Positions 21,665 through 33,328 are shown, counted from the first letter of the stretch. The stretch: DNA of 64,000 bases from Heterohyrax brucei (GCA_028571685.1 CM053156.1:82339049-82403048); one strand, 5' to 3'. Numbers and translations: made by a program. Notes: generated by a model from the letters alone, not told the origin.

Positions 21665-22750
21665 AGACATATACATTTCCAAACTGAACTGAATTTTCTA
21701 CTCCTTCAGTAGTTTGCCAGCTTGAGTAAACAATGCCAACTTAATTCTGGATTTCCTTTGAAAAGACTTCTTAACACTTGGTGACTCCTAGTTCTGCTTT
21801 GAGGCTGGAAAAAGGAAACATCAAACCATGGCTTCATCTACTGAAGAAATGCCTTGCAATTTCCCGAGATCTGTTTTACACCTTTGTAGAAAGAAGAAAT
21901 CTCTTGAAGACAAGTTAAAAGGAAACAACTCAGAGACGTCTGAATGAGTTAACAAAGGCTGTGTGACTCAAGAAAAGACACTTGCATTTAGTTTATATAG
22001 AAACTGAAGTCCTAGAGATGAAAGATGCCACTAAATGGACTGACATGTGGCCACTGCGCCGGTTTTTTTCACTTTGGTGTGTTAACATGGTTTTGATTCT
22101 ATTCAAAGACTGACTTTTCTAGTAAAGGAAGGGATGACAGCAGCTGGCAAGTTATTCTTTCCTCTTTGTGCTTGGGAGTAAAAGAAAATGTGTTCTTTCT
22201 AAATGTATATAATATGAGTGTGTGTGAGTGCTTTCCCTTTGACTGGAGTTACTGGAAATAATGGAATTACATTTCCCCCTTTCTGAGTGTGGCAAACCTT
22301 TATAAAGGTTGCTATAAATGTCATAACTACTTTGTTTTCTGAAAAGTAATTTTCCTGTCAGTCTGATCTGTTTTTCCATATTCCCTGCCTATGATGATTT
22401 CTTTAAAGTGCATCAAAGTATCCACATCAGTGTATTTTTATTATTTTGCTGTCTTGCAGTGAGTGAATTTCTCACTAACTTGGAGACTTGTTTCTAAGTC
22501 ACTAATTATTCATACAGGGTGATGGGATGTCTCTATTTTATTCTCGTAATTAAGTACATTAAAGTTTAAGGGGGAACCTTTACAAGAACTTGAAATGCCA
22601 AAAAGAGCTTAGAAAATGAAGTCATTTCTAGCTAAAATATAGATTTTTTTTTTTAATTTAAATAAGACAGATCACACTGAGAAATGTTAATGGGATGACG
22701 CAGACAGGTGAAAAGAAAGATACCTTGGTTGGGCATTTATGGCTTCTCTA
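21665..22750. other. No feature recognised
   Basis: About 1.1 kb of A+T-rich sequence with no recognised repeat and no frame with domain features. Confidence 0.5.
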
Positions 22751-22751
22751 T

Positions 22752-22920
22752 TGGAAACTGTGGTCACATAGTGGTTAAGTGCTACAGCTACTAACCACAA
22801 GGTCAACAGTTCGAATCTGCCAGGTGCTCCTTGGAAACTCTACGGGGCAGTTCTACTGTGTCCTATAGGGTCGCTATGAGTCAGAATTGACTTGACGGCA
22901 GTGGGTTGGGTTTGGTTTCT
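22752..22920 (+). mobile_element. AfroSINE, short type, well preserved
   Basis: ATAGTGGTTAAGTGCTACAGC (A-box region), AACAGTTCGAATCTGCC (B-box region), GGGGCAGTTCTACTGTGTCC, GGGTCGCTATGAGTCAGAAT and the tail GGCAGTGGGTTGGGTTTGGTTT. Confidence 0.95.
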
Positions 22921-24160
22921 TTCTATCATCAGTGCTCACGAGGTCTGTTGAAAACTCATCCCAGTGGTGAACCAGAAGGACCAAGAAGGCAAAGGGCAAT
23001 CACAGTCTTAAAATAAGCTATCTAAACGGGCCCTTCCTCCACAGTGCCTGGGATACCAGGAAAAACACTCCATAAAACGAATGACCAGAAGGGGAAACTA
23101 AATGCTTTACTTGTGCACCGAGCAGTCGTTGACCCAAGCCGTAAGACTTGCTCATGTCTTAGTCTATCTTCTAGTTGTTCAAAAATCAACTCTAATAGAA
23201 CTGTTTAAACAGCACATTTAACAGGATGTGAACAGCATAATGCAATTGATTTCAAGTCCGTGCAAAAAAAACCAGTTTTCCTTTTTGGGGGACATATTAA
23301 GACAAAAAGCAGGGATTGATCTTTGGAAGGTAAAGGTGAGCTGATAAGAGAGGAAATTGAAAAGGAGAGGAAAAATACATGAAAAGCCATCTGCACATCA
23401 ACATCCGTTCCTAAGATTTAATTTATTATCACTCAGTGTTTTATTTCTCCCCAAGCAGTTATCTTCCATGAACAGAATTCATTCTGATTCAGATAAACAC
23501 ATGCATGCCAAGAATCTATGAGTGTACTGTGTGGCTGAGGCCATCTATAAAATAAACAAAAGATAGCTATGGAAGAAATAAAACGAGCCACGAGTTACAG
23601 ACACAAATACACTATCTTCTGGATGTTGGTCCTGAGTTTTCTTAAGGACTTTGAACCTCGAAAGGGTTTTATGATGGTTTGTGGTATCGTCTGTCTGATT
23701 GGGTGTCCAGGAATGCAATGGCTCCTTACGTTAATTTGCGGGGGGAAGAACCTATAAGTTATTTGGCTTTGGCAATTACGATGAGAGTTTTTCTGCCTCC
23801 TTTTGGAATTGATAATGAGCTTGTTAGCTCCGTTTTTCATTGCCTGCATCTGTATCTCTCCTTTATATCTCTGTCCTTATCTGCTGTTTATTTTCCTAAA
23901 GGTAATGGCTGCTTCATTAATCACTGCTTGGCTAGCCACACAGGGAGGTGAAATGAGCTTATTGGACTATAAAATACACAAACAGAGAGGAGGTAGCTAT
24001 TCAGACCTGAACCTCTTGAAATTTACCTTTTCCTCTTGACTTCTAAGAGGCCTTCCACACATGGAAATTTTATCAGTTCCCAGAGGGCTTTTGGCATCTC
24101 TGAAAAAGGAGATCTGAAGACAGTTTTTGCAGGTAATATACCCTTGGTATGCTGTGGTCA
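22921..24160. other. No feature recognised
   Basis: Repeat-poor. Overlapping frames at 23569-24039 are rich in hydrophobic codons but have no recognisable family, and they overlap each other in three frames, as expected by chance. Confidence 0.45.
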
Positions 24161-24161
24161 G

Positions 24162-24268
24162 CCATGAGAATTTCTTTGTGAAACCAAGAGAATTTCTCAT
24201 GGCTGGCAAATTCTCATGGCTAAAATTTCTCACAGTTAGCAGCTAAGCACTAGAATTTCTCATGGCTT
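24162..24268. repeat. Clustered direct and inverted copies of a 15-bp motif
   Basis: AGAATTTCTCATGGCT occurs near 24189 and 24251, a CAAATTCTCATGGCT variant near 24209, and an inverted AGCCATGAGAATTTCT at about 24162. Possibly a small decayed tandem or a hairpin-forming region. Confidence 0.7.
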
Positions 24269-24665
24269 CTCTAAAGAAGCTTGATTTTCTTCAGGGAGGA
24301 AACAAAATTTCTTAAACATTGATACTGTGGGTATCTGGTTAACTTTTCAGAACTAGTGATCCACGTTCCTTCTGCAACTGATAACTGTGTTTTGTTTCCT
24401 AGGAACAGAGCACTCAGAAAGGCTCATCAAAACAGACTGGACTCTGAAAACTTTGTGCAAAATAACCTTTGAGTTAAGGGAACAGAAGCATACAAATTTT
24501 ATTTTTCCATAAAATGTTACTTAATTTTGAAGATTAAGGGTTACATGAATCTATGCACGTGATAAAATTTCACGGAACTGTACACAGAGAGAGAGAGAGG
24601 AGGAAAGAAAGAGTTCATCTAAAAATGTGAAATTTGAATAAAGTCTGTATTTGAGTTAATAATGT

Positions 24666-24836
24666 AGCTGTTGAGCATTGCTGAGTAGGTTCTGACTCAG
24701 ACTGACCCTATATGACCAAGTACAGTTGCCCTATACAGAGCAGATAATAGATACTTTTTCTCTTGCAGTCACTGGTGGGTTTGAACTTCTGACCTTCTGG
24801 TTAGCAGCTGAACACTAAAGCATTGCCCCAGCAGCA
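24666..24836 (-). mobile_element. AfroSINE, diverged
   Basis: GGTTCTGACTCAGACTGACCC, GGTGGGTTTGAACTTCTGACC and GGTTAGCAGCTGAACAC, in reversed order. The head is degraded. Confidence 0.75.
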
Positions 24837-25025
24837 CTCTTTAATAGCATGCTACCAAGGTCAGTTTCCTGGTTTGGGCAATGTAAATACCATGTTTAGG
24901 TACTAATGTTATACCCGGGCGAAGGAATGCACAGTAACTCTACGAGATCAACACCTGAAAAGAACCAAGGTCAGCAATGCATCTCTGCCACAGGAAAGAA
25001 CTGAAATTACTGACGACTAAGTCTC

Positions 25026-25178
25026 CAAGGAAATCCTGGTGGCATAGTAGTTAAGTGCTACCTCTGCTAGCCAGAAGGTGGGCAGCTTAAATCCACCAGG
25101 TGCTCCTCGAAAACTCGACAGTTCTACTTTGTCTATAATGTTGCTATGAATTGGAATCAACTGGATGGCAGTGGATAA
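25026..25178 (+). mobile_element. AfroSINE, short type
   Basis: GGAAATCCTGGTGGCATAGTAG, then TTAAGTGCTAC, CACCAGGTGCTCC and tail GGCAGTGGATAAG. Several internal deletions. Confidence 0.88.
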
Positions 25179-25335
25179 GTCTTAAAGCTTCTTTCCTTTT
25201 CTCTTTCTACACACCTTTTTTTTTCTAGGAACCTTAAATACTACCTAGATTCTGGTACTCTAATTTGTATCGCCAGCCTTCATGTTTCTTCTGACATCCC
25301 TGTCTGGACTTACGTGCATACTTGTCATCTTCTTT

Positions 25336-25484
25336 AATAATGTCACCCATTGCCATTGAGTTGACAGAGTAGAGCTGCCTCATAGTGTTTCCAAGGGCTG
25401 GCTGGTGGTTTCAAACTGCCAATAGTTTGATAAGTAGCTGACCTCTTAACCACTGTGTCACCAGGGTGCCAATAGTGTCACCCA
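25336..25484 (-). mobile_element. AfroSINE with 14-bp TSD
   Basis: SINE body 25350-25470 lies between AATAATGTCACCCA (25336-25349) and AATAGTGTCACCCA (25471-25484), one mismatch. The body is internally deleted relative to full copies. Confidence 0.88.
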
Positions 25485-25485
25485 C

Positions 25486-25650
25486 AAAAAAAACCAAAAC
25501 TCACTGCCTGTGAGTCGATTCTGACTCGTAGCAACTTATAGGTCAGAGTAGAACTGCCCCATAGAGTTTCCAAGGAGCACCTGGTGGATTCGAACTGTAG
25601 ACCTTTTGGTTAGCAGATGCAGCACTTATCTACTGTGCCACCTGGGTTTT
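25486..25650 (-). mobile_element. AfroSINE, short type, well preserved
   Basis: AAACCAAAACTCACTGCCTGTG tail, GATTCTGACTCGTAGCAAC, GCACCTGGTGGATTCGAAC and reversed head TGCCACCTGGGTTTT. Inserted directly beside the preceding SINE. Confidence 0.92.
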
Positions 25651-26605
25651 TTCCAACAGTATCCCAGGTATCTTAAAATTATTCTATCCAAGACTGAGCT
25701 TAGAGCAAGACCCCTGCCCAGCACTGCAGTTTCAGCTGTCCAGCTGCCCAAGTTAAGCCTGCATGTGATGTCCCCAACGTCCTTTCTAATACCACGTCTA
25801 CACAGCGCTACCCTCAGATAACCAGTGGAAATCCTTCATTTCCTTAAAGATTTTGTTGTGGAAAAAACGAATCATTTACAAAACTGAGAAATCCTGTTAA
25901 TGAACCCTAATGTAGCTATCACCCGGGCCCGCAAATACTCCACGTTTAACCCCTTTGGTTTCTCTTCTCTCTAATTTTCTTCCATTCTTCTTTGTTTTGA
26001 AGTCAATCCCAGGTATCATTTCTTGTAAATATTTCCACACACTCTTCTAAAAATGTAAACACAACATTGCTGTCATCACATCTAATAAATGATAATGATT
26101 TATAATATCATCAAATATCTAGTCAGTGTTCACATTCTGTGATTAACTTTTTTTGAATATGGTTTTTCTAATCAGTATCCAAATGAGATACATATATTGT
26201 AAAATGGCTGATGTATTTCTTAAGCCTTGAATCACTGATTTTTTTTTTTTGCTAGTCATGTATTTATTGAAGAAATTATGCCATTTACCCTACACAGTTT
26301 CCCAGCATCTGCGTTTTTATGATTTCGTCTCTGTGGTGTACATGGAGATGTGGTATCCAGGCCTTGGGTCAGGAAAAGCTTGCTTTACAGAGTCATGGAA
26401 TGTGGTCAGCAGACAGCTTCTAGCTCCTAGCTGGGAGCGGATCACCAGGTCTTTTCCACCTTTAAATTTCCAGCTTCAGTTTCTTTAGGGTCTAGCTCAG
26501 TTACTGAGAGCTTCTTCACTTTCTAGAATACCTGGATAATTCAAGATATGCTTGTACATTTGTACCTCATTCTCAAAATAATCTAATTTTTTTTAAAGGT
26601 GTCTG
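25651..26605. other. No feature recognised
   Basis: A+T-rich sequence, partly resembling old L1-type text near 26010-26130, but not clearly enough to name. Confidence 0.4.
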
Positions 26606-26786
26606 ATTCCTTGTAAATGGAAACCTTGGTGGTGTATTAAGGGTTACATCTGCTAATCAAAAGGTCAGCAGTTCAAATCTGCCAAGTGCTCCTTGGAACT
26701 CTTTGGGGCAGTTCTACTCTGACTTAAGGGTCACTATGAGTCAGAATTGACTTGATGGTGGGTTTTTTTTGGCTAATTCCTTGTAA
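26606..26786 (+). mobile_element. AfroSINE with perfect 11-bp TSD
   Basis: ATTCCTTGTAA at 26606-26616 and again at 26776-26786 flanks a full short-type SINE ending in GATGGTGGGTTTTTTTTGG. Confidence 0.94.
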
Positions 26787-27849
26787 TAAGAAATAATGTT
26801 TAGGGACCAATATCTAGGTGGTAGGACTACTCATTGTTAATGGGTTGTACATTTTACAGGCTTTTTCACTGATCAGAGCTAGAAAATTTAAAAGCAGGAC
26901 TACAGCATAATTACCTAACTATCAAGTTGACATCAACATGTAACCTATGCTGTTAATCCTGCTTAGTTCTCAAAAACATCAGACTAATTTTATTCACTCG
27001 CTTTATTAAACAATACTCTCAGAATGGCAATCCCAAGTACCACTAACAATGGGATCACTGAAAATAGTTCAAGTACGTTCTTTTGTCCTTAGGGTTTCCT
27101 TCACCACGGATGTACTTAATGACTATACAATCAAATAACTGTTCTACTCTGTGAGATTTGCCGCTGACTCAAGGGACAGGTTGGTTTTGCTGCCTGATTA
27201 GAGTCTGTGTCCTGGAGCAGCGCAGCCAGTGAAACGCACTCTAAGTCCGACAAGGAAAGTTTCTTTAGGAGGTAGCGCCAGCGAGGAGTCTGAGAACCAC
27301 GTAGGCTGTCTCTGCGGACTTTCGAAAGGCCATGTCACCTTACAGCTGCATGTATCCTTGTTGCAAGAGTTACAAAGTATGTTTTGGTACACAGGCTGCA
27401 GATGGCACAGCCAGATGAGTTATGAATTACAAGATGATTACAAAAGACACTTTATCAGACTAACGAGACACATGCTGGGCATCTGCTTATCAGGCTAAGG
27501 ATATACGTGCCAGACATCTGGGCTCTAATCGTCACGTGGGGGGTTTGTAAGACACAGGTAGCTGGACAGAACAAAACAAAGTCATTACCAAAAGGATGTG
27601 GAAAAGAGAAGACAGGCAGAAAGAACCCTTATGGTTTAAGACACATTAGTGGTGTCAAGTTCTTGATTATCCACTCTGTAAAGGAGAAAATATGTTGGAA
27701 TACTGGGGTCACTATTTGTTTTGCTTTCCATTTTTAGGTTGAATTCCTCCAGTTTTAAATTATGTAGTAGTCTATTTGATGACTGTGCTAGTGTTTTGTA
27801 AAGAGATGTAAAAATAATATGCTTTCCATATATACCAATTTTCTAATAA
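26787..27849. other. No feature recognised
   Basis: About 1.1 kb without a recognised repeat. Frames at 27229-27498 and 27507-27737 have no domain features. Confidence 0.45.
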
Positions 27850-28330
27850 TTAATTAGTTACCACAGACTTGGTGATTTCAAACAACAGAAATGTAAACAA
27901 ATTTGAACGCTAGAAATCCAAACTCAGTATCAGTGGGTTGAAATCAAGGTATTGGCTGGGTTGGCTCTCTCTGGAGGCTCGGAGGGACAATCTATTCTTG
28001 ACCAGTTCCAGCTTCAGTGGCGGCTGCCATTCCTTGGATTGTGGCCACGTCAGTCTAATCTTGAATGTCAGCCTCTTCAGGTCTCTCTCTGCCACAGCCT
28101 CTCTCTTTACACAGCCTTCTCCTCTATGTGTTTAAACCTCCTTCTCTTTCCCTCTCAAGAGCATACCAAAGACTCCGGGAGAATCTTGTACAGATCTATA
28201 GAGCTCTCTCTCTGCCCTGCCCGACTCTGACTTCTGACTGTCTTCTCACTTCAGAGACCACTGAGGTTCTACCTGGTTCCCTGAGTTGTGTCACGGCCTA
28301 AACCTCTCTCCAGGAGACATCTAGGGCCCA
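27850..28330 (-). mobile_element. Ancient LTR-like repeat (MLT1-type?)
   Basis: GGTATTGGCTGGGTTGGCTCTCTCTGGAGGCTC-like sequence, then GCCATTCCTTGGATTGTGGCCAC, matches a common pan-mammalian repeat context. Ends are not defined. Confidence 0.45.
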
Positions 28331-28389
28331 TCACAGGGCTCCCTCCCTAAGACCCATCGCAGGGCTTCCCTCCTAGGGGCTATCACCGG
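28322..28389. repeat. Imperfect tandem repeat, unit about 30 bp
   Basis: Three diverged units contain CCCATCACAGGGCTCCCTCC, CCCATCGCAGGGCTTCCCTCC and GCTATCACCGGGAGC. Confidence 0.55.
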
Positions 28390-28399
28390 GAGCACTGTC

Positions 28400-29430
28400 T
28401 TTGCTTTTCCCAGTTTGGGAATCACTGTTGTACACTTCCTGTTATCCAGTGTCTGAAAAGTGTTGTTTTAAATAGTCTCATTTTTAGTTGTTTCAGACAA
28501 GAGAGTACATCTGGTCCCCTTCATTCTACCTTGTCTGGAAGCAGAAGCCCTAGGAAAAGAAGCAAAACTCTTTCTCATGAGAAAAAGCAGGGGAAGTTTA
28601 TTACTCCTGGGAAGGGAGGCAGAAAGAGAGCAGGCAGAAAATTTAGAGCCACGAGCCTCCAGGAGGTCATGCGCCAGAGCCTAACGCCTTCCCCTGATGC
28701 CTGCTTTTGCTGAACTGGTGAAATGCTTGACGTTACACTTGAGGCTCTGGGCAGCATCACACGAAGAAGCGGAATTTTAAATCTAGGGTAGCATGAAGCA
28801 AAACAAAGATAAAGGCCTTAGAGCAGGGAAGACTCAGCTAGCATCTGGGATAGACTTCATTTAGCATGTCTCATGGTCCTAAAAAGGGGGATTAGCCTAA
28901 GTCATCAGGAGCCAGTCTGGCTATAAGAAAAATCAGATGTCCCACAACAAGGCATCATAAGATCTTCGAATAGAAAAAAAAAAAAAATACAGGCTTTTAT
29001 TTCCTTTTTCATTTTCTTTTCACTTTTGGAGAATAGCATAAGACTGCCAATTTTGTTATTTTGTCAAATAGGAGATTTAAAACAATAACTCCATGGCCTG
29101 CAAACAAATAAAAAACCAGTTTCAAGATAAGTGGAGAATATTTGAGTATGATCTGGGTTTTAGATAACACTATGGCATCACTGTTAATTTTTTGAGGTGG
29201 CATAAATTTTTTTAGGTGGCATAATGGCATTAGAATTACGTGCAAAAGCCTTCATATTGTTGAGAGATGCGTCTCGACGTGTGTGGGAGTGAAATGGAGT
29301 GATAGCTGTTGGCATCTGCTTTATAATAATCCAGCAACTATAATCAAGTGAGAAAGGTGGTCATGTTATTTCTTTTTATGGAAAAAAATAAAATGAAGGA
29401 AACTTCAAAAGAATTTGTTGTTCCCACAAA
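28400..29430. other. No feature recognised
   Basis: Contains an A run at 28975-28987 and purine-rich text near 28575-28640, but no element or gene could be named. Confidence 0.45.
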
Positions 29431-29431
29431 A

Positions 29432-29526
29432 TAACACGCATGGCTAGTAAGAGGTGAAGGCAGGTTCCGAACCCGGGATCTAAACGTAATCCTAAAAACC
29501 AGTGTAATTACCTACTCCACTGAGGA
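29432..29526 (-). mobile_element. MIR fragment
   Basis: GGCTAGTAAGAGGTGAAGGCAGG and CGAACCCGGGATCTAAACG match the reversed MIR (CTAGTAAGTGGCAGAGCCGGGATTCGAACCC). Confidence 0.75.
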
Positions 29527-29562
29527 ACCAGAGGTGGAAATTTCACCTCTGAATGGAGAAAA

Positions 29563-29741
29563 CGGAGCCCTGGTGGCAGAATAGCAACCTCGACGGCTTG
29601 GTGTTAAGTGGGACAGCTGCTAACAAAAAGGTCAGCAGTTCAAGTCCTCCAGGTGTCCTCGGAAACTCTATGAGGCAGTTCTGCACTGTCCCGTAGGGTG
29701 GCTGTGAGTCAAAATGGACTCGATGGCAGTGGTTTGGTTTC
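29563..29741 (+). mobile_element. AfroSINE with an odd insertion in its head
   Basis: GGAGCCCTGGTGGCA, then about 20 extra bases containing CCTCGACGGCTTGG, then GTTAAGTGGGACAGCTGC and a normal body to GATGGCAGTGGTTTGG. The extra bases resemble the SINE 3' tail. Confidence 0.88.
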
Positions 29742-29744
29742 TTT

Positions 29745-29920
29745 ATTTTTGGTGGCACAGTGGCCAAGAGCTTACGGCTGCTAACCCAAAGATCCGTAGC
29801 TGCAGTCCACCGAAGACGTGGTAGTTCACTTTGGTAAAGATTACAGCCTTGAAACCCCTATGGGGCAGTTCTGCTCTGTCCTACAGGGTTGCTATGAGTT
29901 AGAACTGACTCTGCGGCAAG
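29745..29920 (+). mobile_element. AfroSINE, long type
   Basis: GGTGGCACAGTGGCC head and GGTAAAGATTACAGCCTTG middle, then GGGGCAGTTCTGCTCTGTCC. It follows the previous SINE directly. Confidence 0.88.
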
Positions 29921-30585
29921 GCCTACATGCAGATTTGCACAGCACCAAGAACCCAGCCTCTCCTCCCGCCTGCATTCCTGCCTCTGTGTGTGCCCTCCAG
30001 CAAGGAAACCCAGGAACTCTGGACGTTTCAAGGATGTACTTGGGTTGAAAGACACCTCTCCAAACCAAGCCAAAAGTTCCATGTGTTGATTCACAGAATT
30101 TTTGTTTTCCCATCATTTTTCGCATGCTTTGTCTCCATGGTGTTCAGTGAAACCCGAGCGCAGGCAGACAGATGGCCCGAGTGGGCGGATGCTGGAACTT
30201 CTGCCAACTCAGTCGCCATCGGTGCCACCTCTTTCTCCTCCCTCTCAGCTTGCATTAATGATGTCACAGCTCCCCAGCTGACGGGCAGGGCTTGGCAGAG
30301 TTTTGAGAAGTCATATTTAGGAAGAAAATTTCAGAGTCCAACTTCCTGTCCGAGAAAAACCATACCTAATTAAGCTCTTCCTGATTGACACGTTCTTGAT
30401 AACTGATAGTCATGTGGGACTAATAATGTTAGTGACAACATTAAAAGGTATCATGCCCTTATCAATATCAGGTGCAAGGCTGAGGGCTTTTCAAAGATGA
30501 TCTCACTTGACTCTCACCATGACTCCATTCAGCAGATATTAATAGGTCTATTTTGAGGTCAGAGTAACTAGAACCAGCCAATGTT
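29921..30585. other. No repeat recognised; longest unexplained plus-strand frame
   Basis: A 148-residue frame (29927-30373, begins inside the SINE end) has no recognisable domain and was not accepted as a gene. A MIR-like patch may lie near 30475-30560. Confidence 0.4.
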
Positions 30586-30624
30586 TTTCTAATTAAGCCA
30601 AGTGCCGTCGAGTCAGATTTCTAA
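30586..30624 (-). mobile_element. SINE mini-insertion (about 25 bp) with TSD
   Basis: TTTCTAA at 30586-30592 and 30618-30624 flanks 25 bp containing AAGCCAAGTGCCGTCGAGTC, the reverse complement of the GACTCGACGGCACTTGGCTT end of an AfroSINE variant. Almost the whole SINE is missing. Confidence 0.75.
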
Positions 30625-31625
30625 ATAGTTTTTAAAAAATTGTAGTGAAAATATACAAAATAAAATACACGCCACCATCTTTACCTGTACCCTTGATTGA
30701 CACTGGTGACATTCCTTAAATTATGCAATCGTTCTTGCAGCCCTTTTCCAAATCATTGTACCACCACTGATACAAACTTGATGCCCACTAAGGACTCTTT
30801 CTCCCTCCTTCCCACTCACCCACGGTAATCATTAATAATCTTTGCTTTCTATGTATCTTCTTTTTCGCATAAGTGAGTTTCATACAGTCCTTGTCTTTTT
30901 GTGACAGATTCATTTCACTCAGCACAGTGCTTTCCAGGTGAATCCACATTGTGGTGACCAGCGCTTCTTTGTGGCTCTTCATGGGTGAGTGTCATGGATT
31001 GAATTGTGTCCCCGCAAAAAAAATGTATGTGTTGATTTGACTTGGTTTGGAGTTCCAATATGGTGCCCTTCCTCCTCCTGTGTGTGGTGAATCCTGCCTT
31101 TGTGATATTGATGATGAAGAATGGTTTGCAGTTGTGTTAGTGAGGCAGGACTCAAGTTCCAAGCTTGTTGGATATAAGGGAGAGAAGTGAGCAGAGTAAG
31201 TTGGGAACCTCACACCACCAAGAAAGTAACATCAACAGCAGAGCACTCCTTTGGACCCGAGGTTCCTGTGCCGAGATGCTCTCACTGGATTTGGAGTCAG
31301 CCTACTGGACTGTGAGGATTTCTCTTTCTGAATGGACTTGTAACTTGTTAATGGATTTGTGACTTACTGGACTGTGACAATAAAAGCTTCTCCTCATGAA
31401 ACTTTCCACTCACAGTATGTTCTGTTAGAGCAGTGCCTAAGACAGGGAGTAATAGTCCATTGTGTATATTGACCACAGTTGGCTTATCCATTCTTCTGTT
31501 GATGAACATTTTGGTTGTTTCCATGTTTTAGCTATTGTGAAAAGTGCCTACAATGAACACTGGTGTGCAGGTTTCTGTTTCTGTTTCTGCCTTCTGTTCT
31601 TCTGGGTATATACCTAGGAACCAGC
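30625..31625 (-). mobile_element. Old L1 3' part, split by an LTR
   Basis: 30625-30989 and 31445-31625 belong to one L1: TTTGTGACAGATTCATTTCACTCAGC, then ATGGGTGAG | AGTAATAGTCCATTGTGTATATTG, then GGGTATATACCTAGGAA, the reversed ORF2 end and 3' UTR of an older L1. The reading frame is decayed. Confidence 0.8.
30990..31444 (+). mobile_element. MaLR-like LTR nested in L1, with 5-bp TSD
   Basis: TGTCATGGATTGAATTGTGTCC start, CAGTGCCTAAGACA end, with GTGAG (30985-30989) and GGGAG (31445-31449) as near-identical target duplications. Removing the LTR and one duplication restores a continuous L1 (ATGGGTGAGTAATAGTCC). Confidence 0.9.
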
Positions 31626-31966
31626 CAGTGTTTGTATCTGCTCATCCCCTTGCTCCGACGTTTATGAAGTTACACTCTGTACAACTTGTTCCTGGCTTTC
31701 AAGGAGTTTTGTGCCTTCCATGGGGAGAAACGAACAACAGCATGACCTGTGTGCAGTTCATTTACTGAGCTCTTACCACATGTCAAGAGCTGTGCTGCTT
31801 GATCTTTAGCTGTCTTGGCAATCCTCTGCTTCAAGCTCTTTTCTCCTTCGTAATCTACAAACAGGGAGCCCAAAGGCCCAGTAATCATGCTCCAAATCAC
31901 AGTTTCCAAGTGTTTCCTTTTCAATCACAAGGAGCCAGTACGTCTATGACATCATCAGTGGGTACT

Positions 31967-32040
31967 CGTTGTTAGATGCTGTCAGACTCTGCAGGACAGA
32001 ATAGAACTGCCCCATAGGGTTTTCTAGGCTGTAATCTGTA
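31967..32040 (-). mobile_element. AfroSINE fragment
   Basis: GTTGTTAGATGCTGTCAGAC, then AGAACTGCCCCATAGGGTTTTC. Only the 3' half remains. Confidence 0.75.
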
Positions 32041-32046
32041 GGAGGA

Positions 32047-32246
32047 GACCTGGTGGCCCCGTGGTTAAGTATTCAGCTACTGACCCAAAGATCTGAGGTG
32101 AGAACCCACCCAGAGACACTGTGAGAGTAAAGACCCAGCTATCTCCTTCTGCCAAGTGGGTAGCCTAGGAAACCTTATGGGGCAGCTCTACTCTGGCACA
32201 TAGGATCACTGTGAGTCCCAGTCAACCCAAAGGCACCTAACAACAA
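32047..32246 (+). mobile_element. AfroSINE, long type, with AACAAC tail
   Basis: GACCTGGTGGCCCCGTGGTTAAG head, GAACCCACCCAGAGACAC middle, tail AAAGGCACCTAACAACAAA. The tail equals the RTE 3' end. Confidence 0.9.
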
Positions 32247-32389
32247 ATCTTCAGGGGAAGTTGTGGTACAGTGAATTACTTAGTAAGTCTCTTCTAATCA
32301 TGGTCTTTGTGACCGCCACATGATGATTAGGTGGGACCATGCAAATAATGGAACTCCAGTGAGGTGGCAGTTGGTGTTGCTTGTCAGCA

Positions 32390-32900
32390 TAGCTGGGCTG
32401 TGACACCCAGCATTGTGTGGCTGTTCTCCATTTTTGTGGTATGATATAATCATCTTCTTTTTTATGTTGTAAATCTTAACATACTAATGAGGCAGGATTA
32501 GCTTGGGATGTCATTTGAGTTATGGCCTCGTAGGAAGGAGTGACGCAAGTCTCACCCTCACTCAAGTCATGTCTTTCCCTGGGGTGTGGCTCCCTCTCAA
32601 GTACCTGTATGTGGGTGCTCTGGCAGAACTGTCTCTCTCTCTGCATCTGGATCCTGGGTCTGGCTCATTATTGTCTGACCTCTGCTGTTTGAGTCTTGAG
32701 CCAGTGTGGCCTGCCATCTGACCCACTGATTCTGTAATTTGCCGGCTTCCACAGCCCTGTGAGCCAGCATCCTGTCATCTGGTCTGCTGATCTGGGTTTG
32801 TCAGTCTCTGTGACCACGCGAGCCAGGAAATGTCCTCACCTGACCCACACAGTTGGGATTCGCCAGCCTGCTCAATGCACATGCTGTTTCCTTGATTCAG
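32390..32900 (+). mobile_element. LTR-like sequence related to the MaLR-like set, diverged
   Basis: GACACCCAGCATTGTGTGGCTGTTC, then GTTGTAAATCTTAACATACTAATGAGGCAGGA resembles the 5' half of the LTRs at 41840 and 52405. The second half contains GCCAGCATCCTGTCATCTGG-like segments that repeat irregularly. Ends unclear. Confidence 0.4.
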
Positions 32901-33099
32901 TTCATGGGCTCTTTGACATCTAGGAGTGAATTATGGAACCCAAAGACAGGAGGGAGCGTGCTGGGGTGGGGAGGTGTGTTGGTGACAGAGATGACAGAGT
33001 AGTATAGCCATTCGGAAAAGCTGGGTGTTCAGGACATCTTTAACCGCCATATCGTAAGAACCAGCTTTGTGCTGATCCTTACAAAAGAAATTGTTCATT

Positions 33100-33205
33100 T
33101 AGGAGCAGATTACCAGGCCTTTGTCCCCCGGAGCTGTTAGTTGGGTTCAAACTGCCAACCTTCGGATTAACAGTGGAGTATTCAACAGTTGTGCCAGTGA
33201 AGGTC
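33100..33205 (-). mobile_element. AfroSINE fragment
   Basis: ACCAGGCCTTTGTCCCCCGG and TTGGGTTCAAACTGCCAACC in reversed order. The 3' half is lost. Confidence 0.7.
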
Positions 33206-33278
33206 CTTCTAAATAGTAGAGCAAGGAGTTGAATCCTGGTACCTTAGTACATGCCAAGCCGTCTTTCTTATTTAACAT

Positions 33279-33279
<1 letters not shown>

Positions 33280-33328
<49 letters not shown>

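Noticed and set aside
23569-24039. Hydrophobic frames that could suggest a membrane protein
   Set aside because: Several overlapping phases are open, none shows a family motif, and pyrimidine-rich DNA gives hydrophobic codons by chance.
29927-30373. A 148-codon frame
   Set aside because: It begins in a SINE end, has no recognisable domain and no splice-site context.
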